This document shows, piece after piece, positions 8,730-17,146 of a stretch of DNA of 64,000 bases. Every line of letters starts with the position of its first letter. The stretch's first letter is position 1. The position numbers and the translations under genes are program-made. Location: positions 37,847 to 101,846 of the forward strand of contig CALMIO010000001.1 in assembly GCA_937864035.1 (NCBI GenBank), read 5' to 3'. A model generated the notes under the pieces. The model was not told where the DNA came from. It saw only the letters and a program-made list of their open reading frames with translations, and made no database searches. Source of the stretch: an uncultured Pseudomonadota bacterium. GTDB taxonomy: Bacteria > Bdellovibrionota_C > UBA2361 > CALMIO01.

Positions 8730-9626
8730 ATGATGGGCATCAAAGAGAATTTTTTTCAAGTTGCGGCAAAACTTCAGGCAGAAGTTAGCGCTACCTTGAT
8801 TTCGCTTGATGCTAGCGTCTCTTTTCGCTCTGAAGATTGGAAGCGTTCGGAAGGCGGAGGCGGAAAATCAGATCTTTTCTCTGGCGGCGAGAGAGTTGAG
8901 CGAGCTGGCGTTAATTTTAGCAATGTTTACGGAGTGGTTTCAGAGCAGATGCATTCAATGTTAAACTTGCCAACAGAAGTTTCTGAATTTGAGGCGCTTG
9001 GCACTTCAATTATAGTTCATCCGCGATCTCCGCTTGTGCCAACGGTTCACATGAACGTTCGTTACTTTAATTGTCGGACAGTCAGTTGGTTTGGCGGCGG
9101 AATTGATTTGACCCCTTATTACGTTTTTGATGAAGACGTTATTTTTTTTCATGACGGCTTAAAAAAAATCTGTGATAGCTTTGACGTTTCTTTTTATCCT
9201 AAATTCAAGAAATGGTGCGATCAGTATTTCTTTTTGCCTCATCGGGGCGAAGCTCGCGGGGTTGGAGGTATTTTTTTTGATTATCTTGGGCGCGATGGCA
9301 ACGACTCTTCTCGCTATTTTGATTTTGCTCAAGCGGTTGCCGTTGGTTTTATGCCTTTATACGGAGAGATCTTTAAAAGGCGTTGTAATTTAGAGTGGAG
9401 TGAAAAACAACGCGCGTTTCAGCTTTTTAGGAGGAGCCGATACGTTGAATTTAACCTTTTATATGACAGAGGCACTCATTTTGGATTAAAATCAAATGGT
9501 CGGATAGAATCGATATTTTCTTCGATGCCGCCACTAGCGGCTTGGGAATATCCTTATTTGATTGAGCCTGATTCAGAAGAGAACAGGTTAATAGAAATTT
9601 TAAAATCTCCTCGTGAATGGGTTTGA
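8730..9626 (+). CDS. hemF: Oxygen-dependent coproporphyrinogen-III oxidase
   Basis: Oxidatively decarboxylates coproporphyrinogen III to protoporphyrinogen IX using O2. The 298-residue protein contains the family landmarks ERAGVNFSNV, VHPRSPLVPTVHMNVRYF, WFGGGIDLTPYY, HRGEARGVGGIFFDYL and RYVEFNLLYDRGTHFGL followed by GRIESIFSSMPP. Two adjacent ATG codons (8730, 8733) compete as start. Together with HemY it makes the later part of the pathway oxygen-dependent and points to a coproporphyrin-independent, classical protoporphyrin route. Confidence 0.96.
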   Translation: MMGIKENFFQVAAKLQAEVSATLISLDASVSFRSEDWKRSEGGGGKSDLFSGGERVERAGVNFSNVYGVVSEQMHSMLNLPTEVSEFEALGTSIIVHPRSPLVPTVHMNVRYFNCRTVSWFGGGIDLTPYYVFDEDVIFFHDGLKKICDSFDVSFYPKFKKWCDQYFFLPHRGEARGVGGIFFDYLGRDGNDSSRYFDFAQAVAVGFMPLYGEIFKRRCNLEWSEKQRAFQLFRRSRYVEFNLLYDRGTHFGLKSNGRIESIFSSMPPLAAWEYPYLIEPDSEENRLIEILKSPREWV

Positions 9627-9664
9627 CTATCAATGTAATTTTCTCTCTGTAGTGGTTTGATTAT

Positions 9665-10720
9665 GTGAATATTTTTTTATCGGATGATTTAATGCAAGAA
9701 TCTTCACTGCTTAAAGCTTACAAAGGGTCGCGTCCTGCGATTACGCCGATCTGGTTTATGCGGCAGGCTGGCCGCTATTTGCCTGAGTACAGAGCGATTC
9801 GACAACGATATTCGATGCTTGAGGCAATTCAGACACCAGAGCTCGCCAGTGAGATTACCTTACAACCCATTAGGCGTTTTAGGTTTGATGCCGCCATCAT
9901 TTTTGCCGATATTTTAACGCCGCTTATTCAGATGGGGATCGATTTATCTTTCGACGATGGCAAAGGACCGATTATTCATAATCTTATTGATTCGCCCGAG
10001 CGGATAGATGCTTTGAGGGTGCCTGAGGCTGGCGAGAATTGCCGTTATACTTTAGAGGCGATCTCAGCTACAGTTGCTGGCTTGAAAGGAGCGCCTCTGA
10101 TAGGGTTTGCTGGCGCCCCTTTTACTTTAAGTTCGTATCTTTTCGGCTCACAAGGAGATTTAGCGGCAAACAAATTAAAAAAATTTTTCTTTGGTGATCC
10201 TAAATCGTGGGAACGATTACAGACTAAACTCGCCTTGATGGTTGGCAATTATCTTGCCGATCAAGCGGCCTCAGGAGCCGCTGCTTTACAGCTTTTTGAC
10301 AGTTGGATTGGAGCGCTTTCGGAAGAGCAGTTCTCTGAATATGTTGAGCCTTATTTGAAAATAATATTAAAAACGGTTCGAGAGCGTTTTCCGGCCGTGC
10401 CGCTTGTTTATTTTTCAACTTGTAGCTCTCAATTACTGAAGAAGGTAGCGGAGTTAGGCTTTGACGCTCTTAGCGTTGATTGGCGCGAAAATATTGGGGT
10501 TGTTTCAGAACGTTTGGGTAGCAATTTGCCACTTCAAGGAAATCTTGATCCAGCCCTGCTTTTTGCTTCGCCTGATAGGCTGCGAGCCGCGGTTAGCGAA
10601 ATAATGGTATCGGCGAAAGTTTGTAAGGCTCATGTTTTTAATCTTGGGCACGGTATTTTGCCTCAAACGCCGATTGAAAACGTGGAATTAGTTGTTGAAC
10701 TTGTTCGTTCTTGGCGGTGA
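9665..10720 (+). CDS. hemE: Uroporphyrinogen decarboxylase
   Basis: Removes four carboxyl groups from uroporphyrinogen III to give coproporphyrinogen III. Motifs: PIWFMRQAGRYLPEYR, AAIIFADILTPL, GFAGAPFTLSSYL, LFDSWIGALS, LQGNLDPALLFA and FNLGHGILPQTP. Two starts are plausible: GTG 9665 (351 residues) and ATG 9692 (342 residues); the latter gives a leader before the PIWFMRQ motif closer to family norm, but neither has a strong Shine-Dalgarno sequence. It lies between hemF and hemY, three bases from the latter. Confidence 0.96.
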   Translation: MNIFLSDDLMQESSLLKAYKGSRPAITPIWFMRQAGRYLPEYRAIRQRYSMLEAIQTPELASEITLQPIRRFRFDAAIIFADILTPLIQMGIDLSFDDGKGPIIHNLIDSPERIDALRVPEAGENCRYTLEAISATVAGLKGAPLIGFAGAPFTLSSYLFGSQGDLAANKLKKFFFGDPKSWERLQTKLALMVGNYLADQAASGAAALQLFDSWIGALSEEQFSEYVEPYLKIILKTVRERFPAVPLVYFSTCSSQLLKKVAELGFDALSVDWRENIGVVSERLGSNLPLQGNLDPALLFASPDRLRAAVSEIMVSAKVCKAHVFNLGHGILPQTPIENVELVVELVRSWR

Positions 10721-10723
10721 TCA

Positions 10724-12007
10724 GTGGGGGAAAAAGAATTTGAAACTGCTATTATTGGCGGCGGCATAACCGGACTTGCTTTGAAATGGTTTCTTGCTAA
10801 AGCTAATCGCTCAGCGTTGGTTATTGACGAAAACTGGTTGGGAGGAACTTTACGAAGCGTCAATTACGATCAATTTACTCTTGAGCTTGGGCCGCAAACA
10901 ATCGCTTTGACTCCTCTGATTAAAGATTTTTTTTTCGAAATTGGTGTTAAAGCGGATCAAATTATCACAGCGCGTTCATCAGAATTAAAAGCTTATGTTG
11001 TGCATGGAAATCAAGCTTACGCGACCCCGCGAACCCCAAAACAGCTTTTATTTTCAGATCTTTTTAGTTTAAAGCAGAAACTTAGAATTTTTTACGGGCT
11101 GATTAAAAAAAATTATTTACTAAGAGATCAGAACGCTTTCTGTTCATTTGCCGAGATTTTTGGCGAGGATTGCGCTCGTCTGTTGGTAGCGCCGCTACTG
11201 CGCGGAATTTTTGCTGGCAATCTGGAAGATTTGAATTTAGCAGCTATTTTTCCCGAGCTATATCAGCATTTAAATAAAGGAGGTGCTGTTTTAGGTTATT
11301 TGCGAGCCAAAAAAAACATTGGCAAGCGAGTTATCTGTTCGCTTAAAGGGGGCAATCATCAACTGATACGAACTTTGCTCTCGGGCATTGATCAAAAAAA
11401 TTGTCTTAAGGCATCAGTTGTTAAAGTGTGCCCTCTTAAGAATGCCGGTTTTGAAATTTATTTATCTGATCAATCGATCGCGCGCGCGCGAAACGTTGTG
11501 ATTGCTGTTGCCAGCGATAAAGCTAACAGTTTTTTGGGTGAACTTGCGCCGCCGCCTTTAGCCGAGTTAAAGAGGATGCCTCTTATGGTTACTCATTTTG
11601 CTTACGATACTTTTCGGGAAAATCTGCCGGAAGATTGTTTTGGTTATCTTTTCAAAGAGCAAGAGAGTAGGGCGCTTATTGGTATGATGTTTAACCATAA
11701 TATTTTTGAAGGTGTTGCTCCTCAATCTAAAGGTTTGATAACTGCAACTTCAAATGTTTGCGACACTGCTATTGTTGCCAACGAAATTAAGAGTTTTCTC
11801 AAAATTAAAGAGCTTTTTCTGCTGAATCGGCATGTTTGGGATGACGGCTTGCCGCTCTATAGTTCTGAATATTTTGAGCGGCTGAGAATAGTAAAAGAAA
11901 TCGAAAACTTGTATAAAGGATTATTTTTTGCCGGCAATGATCTTTACGGCGTATCGATCCCGCGGCGGATTGAGGTAGCACGTGAAATCGTCGATAAATT
12001 GTTGTAA
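10724..12007 (+). CDS. hemY: Protoporphyrinogen oxidase, FAD-dependent (HemY type)
   Basis: Oxidises protoporphyrinogen IX to protoporphyrin IX. The protein (427 residues) begins with a Rossmann FAD motif IIGGGITGLALKWFL, followed by a dinucleotide-binding Glu/Asp (VIDENWLGG) and LELGPQT, and ends with FFAGNDLYGVSIPRRIEVA, the typical C-terminal FAD signature of the HemY/amine-oxidase fold. It starts at GTG three bases after hemE. Slightly shorter than the usual 450-480 residues. It closes the heme operon; no clear terminator was seen in the 38 bases to the convergent gene. Confidence 0.9.
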   Translation: MGEKEFETAIIGGGITGLALKWFLAKANRSALVIDENWLGGTLRSVNYDQFTLELGPQTIALTPLIKDFFFEIGVKADQIITARSSELKAYVVHGNQAYATPRTPKQLLFSDLFSLKQKLRIFYGLIKKNYLLRDQNAFCSFAEIFGEDCARLLVAPLLRGIFAGNLEDLNLAAIFPELYQHLNKGGAVLGYLRAKKNIGKRVICSLKGGNHQLIRTLLSGIDQKNCLKASVVKVCPLKNAGFEIYLSDQSIARARNVVIAVASDKANSFLGELAPPPLAELKRMPLMVTHFAYDTFRENLPEDCFGYLFKEQESRALIGMMFNHNIFEGVAPQSKGLITATSNVCDTAIVANEIKSFLKIKELFLLNRHVWDDGLPLYSSEYFERLRIVKEIENLYKGLFFAGNDLYGVSIPRRIEVAREIVDKLL

Positions 12008-12045
12008 TTTTTGAGAGTGAATTCCGCTTATCTTTATTTTTTTCG

Positions 12046-12663
12046 TCATTTCTGAAAGTTTTTTATTTTTGTCAGATCGAAAGCGCAATGCGACCTAACA
12101 TCGCAATTTTTACATTTATTAAATTGAGGCGCAGGGGCGATCTTTTTTTCGGTCAGATACAGCTTCATTCCCGTTAGTTGTTGGTCGAGCCAGAGTTGTC
12201 TTGCGGAGGTGTTTTCAATTTTAACGAGTCGGTTTTTTTCTCCGATGATTAGGTAGCCGTGCGGAGGGCGTTTTTTATATTCTTCTTCGATTAGGCGCAT
12301 ATAGACTAAAAGCTGAGCTATGTGTCGATCGCGAAATTTTTTTGTTAGCGGTTTAATTTCGACTGGTATAAGCCATTTTCCTTCTTGAATGATCGCGTCT
12401 GGCCTGCCGGAAAGTCCGAGTTTTTCCGATATAAATGTTTTAGCCGGCAGGGTTTTACTGCCATCTAGACCGACTACTTTGAGATGTTTGTTTAAGCCAG
12501 CTAGTCTCTCCATCTTTTGCAAATGGGTAATAATTCCATCTAAAGCGATGGTTGCCATAACGCCAATGACACAGAGCAGAATTAGGCTGGTGTCGAGGAT
12601 CGAGATTTCGTTAATTAAACCAACGACTTTGTGCGCTAATCTAATCCAAGCCTCTTCAAGCAT
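12046..12663 (-). CDS. Cas4-like PD-(D/E)XK nuclease with an N-terminal membrane helix
   Basis: A 205-residue protein. Residues 22-46 form a hydrophobic helix (ILDTSLILLCVIGVMATIAL). The rest resembles the Cas4/RecB-type exonuclease core: GRPDAIIQEG, then IPVEIKPL (the D...ExK signature), HIAQLLVYMRLIEE as the QxxxY-like helix, and a C-terminal CKNCDVRSHC. Cas4 proteins hold an iron-sulfur cluster with one N-terminal and three C-terminal cysteines; here the N-terminal part is missing but a matching CPEQW motif occurs in the next gene upstream (12671-12934). No CRISPR array or other cas gene is in the window, so a CRISPR role is not supported. Confidence 0.7.
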   Translation of the reverse strand: MLEEAWIRLAHKVVGLINEISILDTSLILLCVIGVMATIALDGIITHLQKMERLAGLNKHLKVVGLDGSKTLPAKTFISEKLGLSGRPDAIIQEGKWLIPVEIKPLTKKFRDRHIAQLLVYMRLIEEEYKKRPPHGYLIIGEKNRLVKIENTSARQLWLDQQLTGMKLYLTEKKIAPAPQFNKCKNCDVRSHCAFDLTKIKNFQK

Positions 12664-12670
12664 TGTTTTT

Positions 12671-12934
12671 CTACCATCCCGGATGCAGTAAGCGGGTCAT
12701 AATCGCTAGTGCGAGCAATATAAAAACGATCCTTAGGAATTTTTTTAACCACAATATATGCTCGGCAAGCTTGCGCCAGTCCTCGTGTTTATCGTCGCCA
12801 GTTTGTTTGTTATTGTCCCCGGCGGGCGACAACTTAAGCACCGATTTTAGCCTCCACTGTTCCGGGCAAAGCACATATTCTGCAACTTCAACAGCTGTTA
12901 AAATAATGACACCATTTTTTGTTTGACGAGGCAT
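12671..12934 (-). CDS. Small membrane protein with the Cas4 N-terminal Cys motif
   Basis: An 87-residue protein. LTAVEVAEYVLCPEQWRLKSV (its central part YVLCPEQWRL) matches the N-terminal helix of Cas4-type nucleases, including the first cluster cysteine. It ends with a hydrophobic helix (LRIVFILLALAIMTRLL). The downstream gene starts seven bases after its stop in a different frame and opens with its own membrane helix followed by the nuclease core. The pair therefore looks like a Cas4-like nuclease divided inside a two-helix membrane insertion. I see no slippery heptamer at the junction, so two separate polypeptides are more likely than frameshifting. Confidence 0.6.
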   Translation of the reverse strand: MPRQTKNGVIILTAVEVAEYVLCPEQWRLKSVLKLSPAGDNNKQTGDDKHEDWRKLAEHILWLKKFLRIVFILLALAIMTRLLHPGW

Positions 12935-13013
12935 AAGTTAAAAATGAAATCTAAAACTGTTAAGAAATTAGATAGCGTAAGTAAAACATTACGCTTGTTT
13001 TTAGAACTTTATA

Positions 13014-13514
13014 TCAATTATTCTTGCCTAGTCCTAACTTACTTACAAGGCGTTCTTTGATCTTACTGAGTAACCAGCTCAAGGCTCTGCTTAAAATTGA
13101 TCGTGTTGTTTTTTTATCTAATCGGTAATTATTGTAGTACTCATCCGTAAAATCAAAAACTTTACCATGATGGGCTGTTTCTAATTGATATTGAGCTTCA
13201 AGCGCTTGTAAATTTACTAACCTAAAAAAAGCGTAGCGCGCCGCCGGACTGACAAACTGGCAGATTAGATAGTACTCGTCTTCGCCGGATGATCTTGCCT
13301 GTTGCAAGATAAAATCAGAAGCATCGTCCAAAAAAAAATATTCATCTAAAGTTTTTAGCCATTTTCTTCTAGCGCGATAAGCTGAGATTTCATCCTGGTA
13401 TTTAGCAAAGATAGTAAGGTTTTCCTTGCTGAAGTAAATTGCCTTGCAGGCTGGACGAGAAAAACTTCTAGTTGCTAAGTACGCTTTAGATCCGTGAAAT
13501 CTTGTATTTTCCAT
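13014..13514 (-). CDS. Hypothetical protein
   Basis: A 166-residue protein with many aromatic residues (YYLICQFVSPAARYAFFRL, DEYYNNYRL) and a basic amphipathic C-terminus (RALSWLLSKIKERLVSKLG) that could contact membrane or nucleic acid. No signal peptide and no motif I recognise. It lies on the minus strand upstream of the Cas4-like pair, 79 bases away, and may be co-transcribed with it. Confidence 0.55.
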   Translation of the reverse strand: MENTRFHGSKAYLATRSFSRPACKAIYFSKENLTIFAKYQDEISAYRARRKWLKTLDEYFFLDDASDFILQQARSSGEDEYYLICQFVSPAARYAFFRLVNLQALEAQYQLETAHHGKVFDFTDEYYNNYRLDKKTTRSILSRALSWLLSKIKERLVSKLGLGKNN

Positions 13515-14077
13515 CTTTTAAGCCACAACTTTTACGATCTTTACTAGTAGCTATAAGAAGATCGTCAAAACGAGTTATTTTCTTAAGCTATAGTCCGCTA
13601 GAAAAATCGGCAAAGTTATCGTTGAATTTGGCGGCGGCTTTTTCGTTAATTTCCTTAAATTAGCCGATATTTTTTGATCTTATAGGATTTACCGCCATAT
13701 AAATTTGTGATATAATTTTACACCTGCGATAGGCGAGACTTATTCACCGGCTTGGCTCTTATTTTTTAAAATAAAAACGTTGCCTGATTGGCGATGCGTT
13801 CTTTATTAGCGATATTTTGTGATATTCCGGTTTGATAAAATTCTACGCAAAGACGGTCTCAATCTTTAAAAGTGTATAAACAAATAGATCGCCTTTGAGA
13901 TTTTTACTATCCTTGGTGTGCCAATTGTAAAATGTAATGTTTTACCAGAAATATTGTACCGCCTATTATATATTTTATATATTTTTGATTTTTATGGCTT
14001 AACGTCCCTCATCTAAGGGGGAAAGCCGTTTTGTTTTAGATAATTTTTCTTAAGGTATTAAAGGAACCAATAATATT
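13515..14077. other. 563-base gene-free region with long leader of the RGG protein
   Basis: No convincing ORF. A well-formed promoter at 13688-13716 would produce a leader of about 355 bases in front of the RGG-box gene. Shortly before the start codon there is a pyrimidine/purine-rich stretch (CCCTCATCTAAGGGGGAAAG, around 14004-14024) and an AT-only tract (tatatattttatatattttt near 13969-13988). No tRNA-like clover leaf was found. The leader could carry a regulatory RNA; I cannot identify a known class. Confidence 0.4.
13688..13716 (+). promoter_or_regulatory. Candidate sigma-70-type promoter
   Basis: TTTACC (13688-13693) and a consensus TATAAT (13711-13716) are spaced by exactly 17 bases. 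It is the best promoter match in the gap before the RGG-box gene and implies a long 5' untranslated region. Confidence 0.5.
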
Positions 14078-14875
14078 ATGAGGGGTAACAGGCGTGATAG
14101 TTCAAGAGGTGGTGGTAGATATTCTCGTAGAGGCGGTGGCGGCGGTGGTAGGTCGCAACACTCTAGAGGTGGTGGTTCCCGTCGAGGTTCTCGTGGTGGA
14201 AGGTATGGTCGTGGAGGTGGCTACTCAAGACGAGGGTCTGAGGGCAATCGAGATCCTCGGATGGTTTCCGATAGTGGCAACAAAAAAGAGCGAGTAACGA
14301 TTGAGAGCGGAAATTTGGTTTTGATTGATCAATATATGTTGGCTAATGGAGACTTCCTTAGTAAACTTGATTCACTTATAGATTCCGATCCAACCTTAAA
14401 AGATAATTTGGTGCGCGATTATGGAGGCTTAACCGTGAAACTTGGCACGGGTACTTTTAGAATTGAGCGCGATCCGTTTGCCTTTTCAATTTTACTATAC
14501 CCGGAAGAGGCTGATATGCGAATTCAGCAGTCAACAGAGGAGAATAATGGGGATAAAATTGGCGAGCTTTTTTTGGATACTCGTTGTATAGTAATGATAG
14601 ATCGCGAGTTGCTCGATGACAGCTCTCTTCTTCGTAGGTATCAGGAGCTTTGGCAATCTGGCCAGGACAAAGCTTGCCGCGATTTATTGCGTGATAACGG
14701 TGGTGCGGTACGTTATGGTTTCACCAGATTAGCAGAAAATCTTGGTGTTTATCTTGATCGTGAACGCAACGTAGTCAGCATTTGGTCTGATACTCCGCCG
14801 TCAAAATTGGAAGACGAGCCGGCTAACCCTCAAAGCGGACAAACTGACTCTGAGGTTAGCGGCGTTGCTGGCTAG
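14078..14875 (+). CDS. RGG-box protein, probable RNA-binding
   Basis: A 265-residue protein. Residues 1-60 are almost entirely Arg, Gly and Ser with repeated RGG/RRG units (for example SRRGGGGGGRSQHSRGGG), the classic RGG box that binds RNA in eukaryotic and some cyanobacterial proteins. Residues 70-245 form an acidic, apparently globular part that I do not recognise (VLIDQYMLANGDFLSKLDSL; ELWQSGQDKACRDLL) and the tail is Pro/Ser/Asp-rich and disordered. No RRM or KH motif is visible. ATG 14078 follows AAGGAACC weakly. The long leader upstream suggests post-transcriptional autoregulation, which is inference. Confidence 0.75.
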   Translation: MRGNRRDSSRGGGRYSRRGGGGGGRSQHSRGGGSRRGSRGGRYGRGGGYSRRGSEGNRDPRMVSDSGNKKERVTIESGNLVLIDQYMLANGDFLSKLDSLIDSDPTLKDNLVRDYGGLTVKLGTGTFRIERDPFAFSILLYPEEADMRIQQSTEENNGDKIGELFLDTRCIVMIDRELLDDSSLLRRYQELWQSGQDKACRDLLRDNGGAVRYGFTRLAENLGVYLDRERNVVSIWSDTPPSKLEDEPANPQSGQTDSEVSGVAG

Positions 14876-14919
14876 TAACGCTGACTAGTAACGTTGGCTA
14901 GTAATGTTGGCTAGGCAAT
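14868..14919 (+). repeat. Four tandem 13-base repeats at the 3' end of the RGG gene
   Basis: Units ctggctagtaacg, ctgactagtaacg, ttggctagtaatg and ttggctaggcaat follow each other without gaps. The first unit contains the TAG stop of the RGG gene. The repeats fill the spacer to trhO and look like slippage products; each repeat supplies another in-phase or out-of-phase TAG/TAA. Confidence 0.7.
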
Positions 14920-14964
14920 CAATTGCGCCCAGCTGTTTTTTTGCTGAGTTTGTTCTGTATTTTT

Positions 14965-15891
14965 ATGAGCGAGCAAAACAATCAAACATTTTATTATACG
15001 ACATTTTATCATTTTTTTCAACTAAAATCGGAACAGATATCTTTATTGTCAGCCGCTTTAAAAAAAGTGGCGGCTGAAATGAATTTGCGTGGCTTGATTT
15101 TACTGGCGCCAGAAGGAATTAATGGAACAGTTTCGGCGCCAACGGAATCTGCGCTTGATAGCTTTAAGTCATTCTTAAAACAAATTCCTTATTTTTGTGA
15201 GATTGATTTTAAGGATAGCCGCGCTTCAACAATTGGTTTTAAAAGATTTAAAGTTGACTTGCGTCGTGAAATTGTCGCTCTTGGCGATAGTAAAGTTGTT
15301 CCAACAAAAGATGATCTCTGTTCGAGTTATCTTAAGGCTGACGAATGGGACAGTGTCTTAGAAGAAGAATCTGATTTTTTATTGATTGACGCTCGTAATA
15401 AATATGAAGTTGCGCTGGGCTATTTTAAAGGAGCTATTGATTTAGGGATTGACTCTTTTAATGAGTTTAAAGAGCGCTTTGAAAACCTTAAAATTAAGCC
15501 TGAAACAAAGATTCTTACTTATTGTACTGGCGGTATACGTTGCGAAAAAGCGGCTCAGCTTTTAAAAGAGCAAGGCTACAAAAATGTTTTCCAATTAAAG
15601 GGTGGTATCTTAAAGTATTTTGAAGATACCAAGCGGAATCATTTTCTTGGAGAGTGTTTTGTTTTTGATCATCGGGTGGCAGTTGACAGCTCTTTGCGCC
15701 CTTCAAGCCGTTATAAACTTTGCCCGCACTGTGGCAACCCAGCCGCTAAAAAAATTGAATGTTTAAAATGCGGTTCACAAACTACAGTTTGCGAAGATTG
15801 CGTCGTTTCGCCAAACAAACAGACCTGCTCTAAAAATTGCTCTTATCATTTAGCAAAAGAAAAAAAGGGTAATTTGTCATTACCGCTTTAG
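14965..15891 (+). CDS. trhO: tRNA uridine 5-hydroxylase, rhodanese family (TrhO/YceA)
   Basis: TrhO hydroxylates U34 of certain tRNAs in an oxygen-dependent manner. The N-terminal domain has the family motif LILLAPEGINGTVSA; the rhodanese domain has LIDARNKYEVALGYFKGA and the active-site loop TYCTGGIRCEKAA with the catalytic Cys. A C-terminal Cys-rich tail (CPHCGNPAAKKIECLKCG and CEDCVV) probably binds zinc. The frame opens at TTG 14923, but ATG 14965 is preferred because the family begins with a short leader before FYYTTFYHFF. 308 residues. Confidence 0.92.
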   Translation: MSEQNNQTFYYTTFYHFFQLKSEQISLLSAALKKVAAEMNLRGLILLAPEGINGTVSAPTESALDSFKSFLKQIPYFCEIDFKDSRASTIGFKRFKVDLRREIVALGDSKVVPTKDDLCSSYLKADEWDSVLEEESDFLLIDARNKYEVALGYFKGAIDLGIDSFNEFKERFENLKIKPETKILTYCTGGIRCEKAAQLLKEQGYKNVFQLKGGILKYFEDTKRNHFLGECFVFDHRVAVDSSLRPSSRYKLCPHCGNPAAKKIECLKCGSQTTVCEDCVVSPNKQTCSKNCSYHLAKEKKGNLSLPL

Positions 15892-15895
15892 GTTT

Positions 15896-15950
15896 TTTGT
15901 CTATTTCCCAGAAAACTTAAATTGGGAAACAGACAAATATTTTATTTTTA
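15896..15950 (+). terminator. Rho-independent terminator after trhO
   Basis: Left arm 15896-15910 (TTTGTCTATTTCCCA) pairs with right arm 15923-15937 (TGGGAAACAGACAAA) with a single mismatch and a 12-base loop, followed by the T-rich tract tattttattttta. It lies between convergent trhO and proC. Confidence 0.85.
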
Positions 15951-15953
15951 AGC

Positions 15954-16769
15954 TTATTTGCCTAGTTCGCGCGATCGATTATAAGCAGCCATTAGTGCCC
16001 GTTCGATTGCTTGGGCGACATCGCTTTTTTCAAGTTCAGCAAGCCCAGCCGCAGTTGTACCACCTTTGGAAGCAACTGCTTCTTTTAGGCTGTAAAGAGT
16101 AAAAGAGTCACTACTTAACCAGAGCTCGGTTGCACCCTTTAAAGTTTGTCCCAAAATTAGCTTCAGTTCTGCTTGGTTAAAACCCATTTTTTCCCCAACT
16201 AACTGAGCTCTTTCGAGTAAATAATAAATAAATCCGGGACCACTTCCTGATAGTGCAGTAATACCATCAATCAGCTCTTCTGAACGAACTTCCAAAGATA
16301 AACCGCCGGACTTTAAAACGGTTTTGATCAGTTTTTGTTCTTCGGCATTCCAAGGATATTGTGAGTAATAGGCTATTAAGCCTGCTTGAGCAACCACCGG
16401 CAAATTTGGCATACAGCGAACAATCCTTTCGCTATCAAGGGTTTCTTGTAGGCGAGCAATCGAAATACCAGCCATGACGGAAAGGTATATATGATTTTTT
16501 TTCTGAATTGAATCGGCTTCAGAAAAAGACCAATTCGCACCAAAAAAATCTTGTGGTTTAACGGAGAGCAGGATGATTTTAGCCGTCTCTAGTTGATTGA
16601 GGGCAGTAATCTTTACTCCAAGTTCTTTGGCGAGTTCGCCAGCGCGAATTTTATCAGGTTCGACAACTAAAATTGATTGAGGATTAAAACCAGACGCGAT
16701 CCAAGCTCTGGCGAAAGCCGCTCCTATTTTGCCGCCGCCGATGATTCCAAAGATTAAATCTCCGCTCAT
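15954..16769 (-). CDS. proC: Pyrroline-5-carboxylate reductase
   Basis: Last step of proline synthesis, NAD(P)H-dependent. The 271-residue protein has the dinucleotide motif FGIIGGGKIGAAFARAW, VKPQDF, RCMPNLPVVAQAG and the C-terminal signature SGSGPGFIYYLLERAQL followed by KEAVASKGGTTAAGL. Length is normal. It is transcribed with the upstream yggX-like gene (8-base gap) on the minus strand. Confidence 0.95.
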   Translation of the reverse strand: MSGDLIFGIIGGGKIGAAFARAWIASGFNPQSILVVEPDKIRAGELAKELGVKITALNQLETAKIILLSVKPQDFFGANWSFSEADSIQKKNHIYLSVMAGISIARLQETLDSERIVRCMPNLPVVAQAGLIAYYSQYPWNAEEQKLIKTVLKSGGLSLEVRSEELIDGITALSGSGPGFIYYLLERAQLVGEKMGFNQAELKLILGQTLKGATELWLSSDSFTLYSLKEAVASKGGTTAAGLAELEKSDVAQAIERALMAAYNRSRELGK

Positions 16770-16777
16770 CTGATGTT

Positions 16778-17074
16778 TTATTGTTCTTTTCTTCCTCTTG
16801 AGGCGTTCTCTACCTCTGCTACTTCGCCGCTTTTTAAATTTAAAAACATTAACATTTGATCGACAAGAGTTTGGTAATCATTAGGATCTCCCATATTAAG
16901 GCGGTATTCATTGAGCACTTTTATCTGCATATCATCGCGCCAACTTTTCCAAGCGTCTTCGGAGATATTATTGTAAATCAACTCTCCGATCTCTCCTTTG
17001 AAAGGAGGCTTTTCTAGACCTTTTAATTCTCGATTGAGTTTTTTGCAGAATACTTTTCTCTCTTGAGCGCTCAT
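16778..17074 (-). CDS. yggX: Fe(2+)-trafficking protein, YggX family
   Basis: Small cytoplasmic protein that protects iron-sulfur clusters against oxidation. Family features: an N-terminal conserved Cys (RKVFCKKLNREL), PFKGEIGELIYNNISEDAW, and LNEYRLNMGDPNDYQTLVDQM. The usual C-terminus is present, for 98 residues. It shares an operon with proC and is divergent from thrS. YggX is mainly known from gamma- and betaproteobacteria, so its presence supports a proteobacterial affinity. Confidence 0.9.
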   Translation of the reverse strand: MSAQERKVFCKKLNRELKGLEKPPFKGEIGELIYNNISEDAWKSWRDDMQIKVLNEYRLNMGDPNDYQTLVDQMLMFLNLKSGEVAEVENASRGRKEQ

Positions 17075-17146
17075 AAAATGAATCTTTAAATCACTTAAAT
17101 TATAGGTTAAAATGAATTACTTGGGATAAACTATACACAAAAATTT

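Noticed and set aside
12046..12934. A CRISPR-Cas locus around the Cas4-like genes
   Set aside because: No repeat array and no other cas gene were seen within the window.
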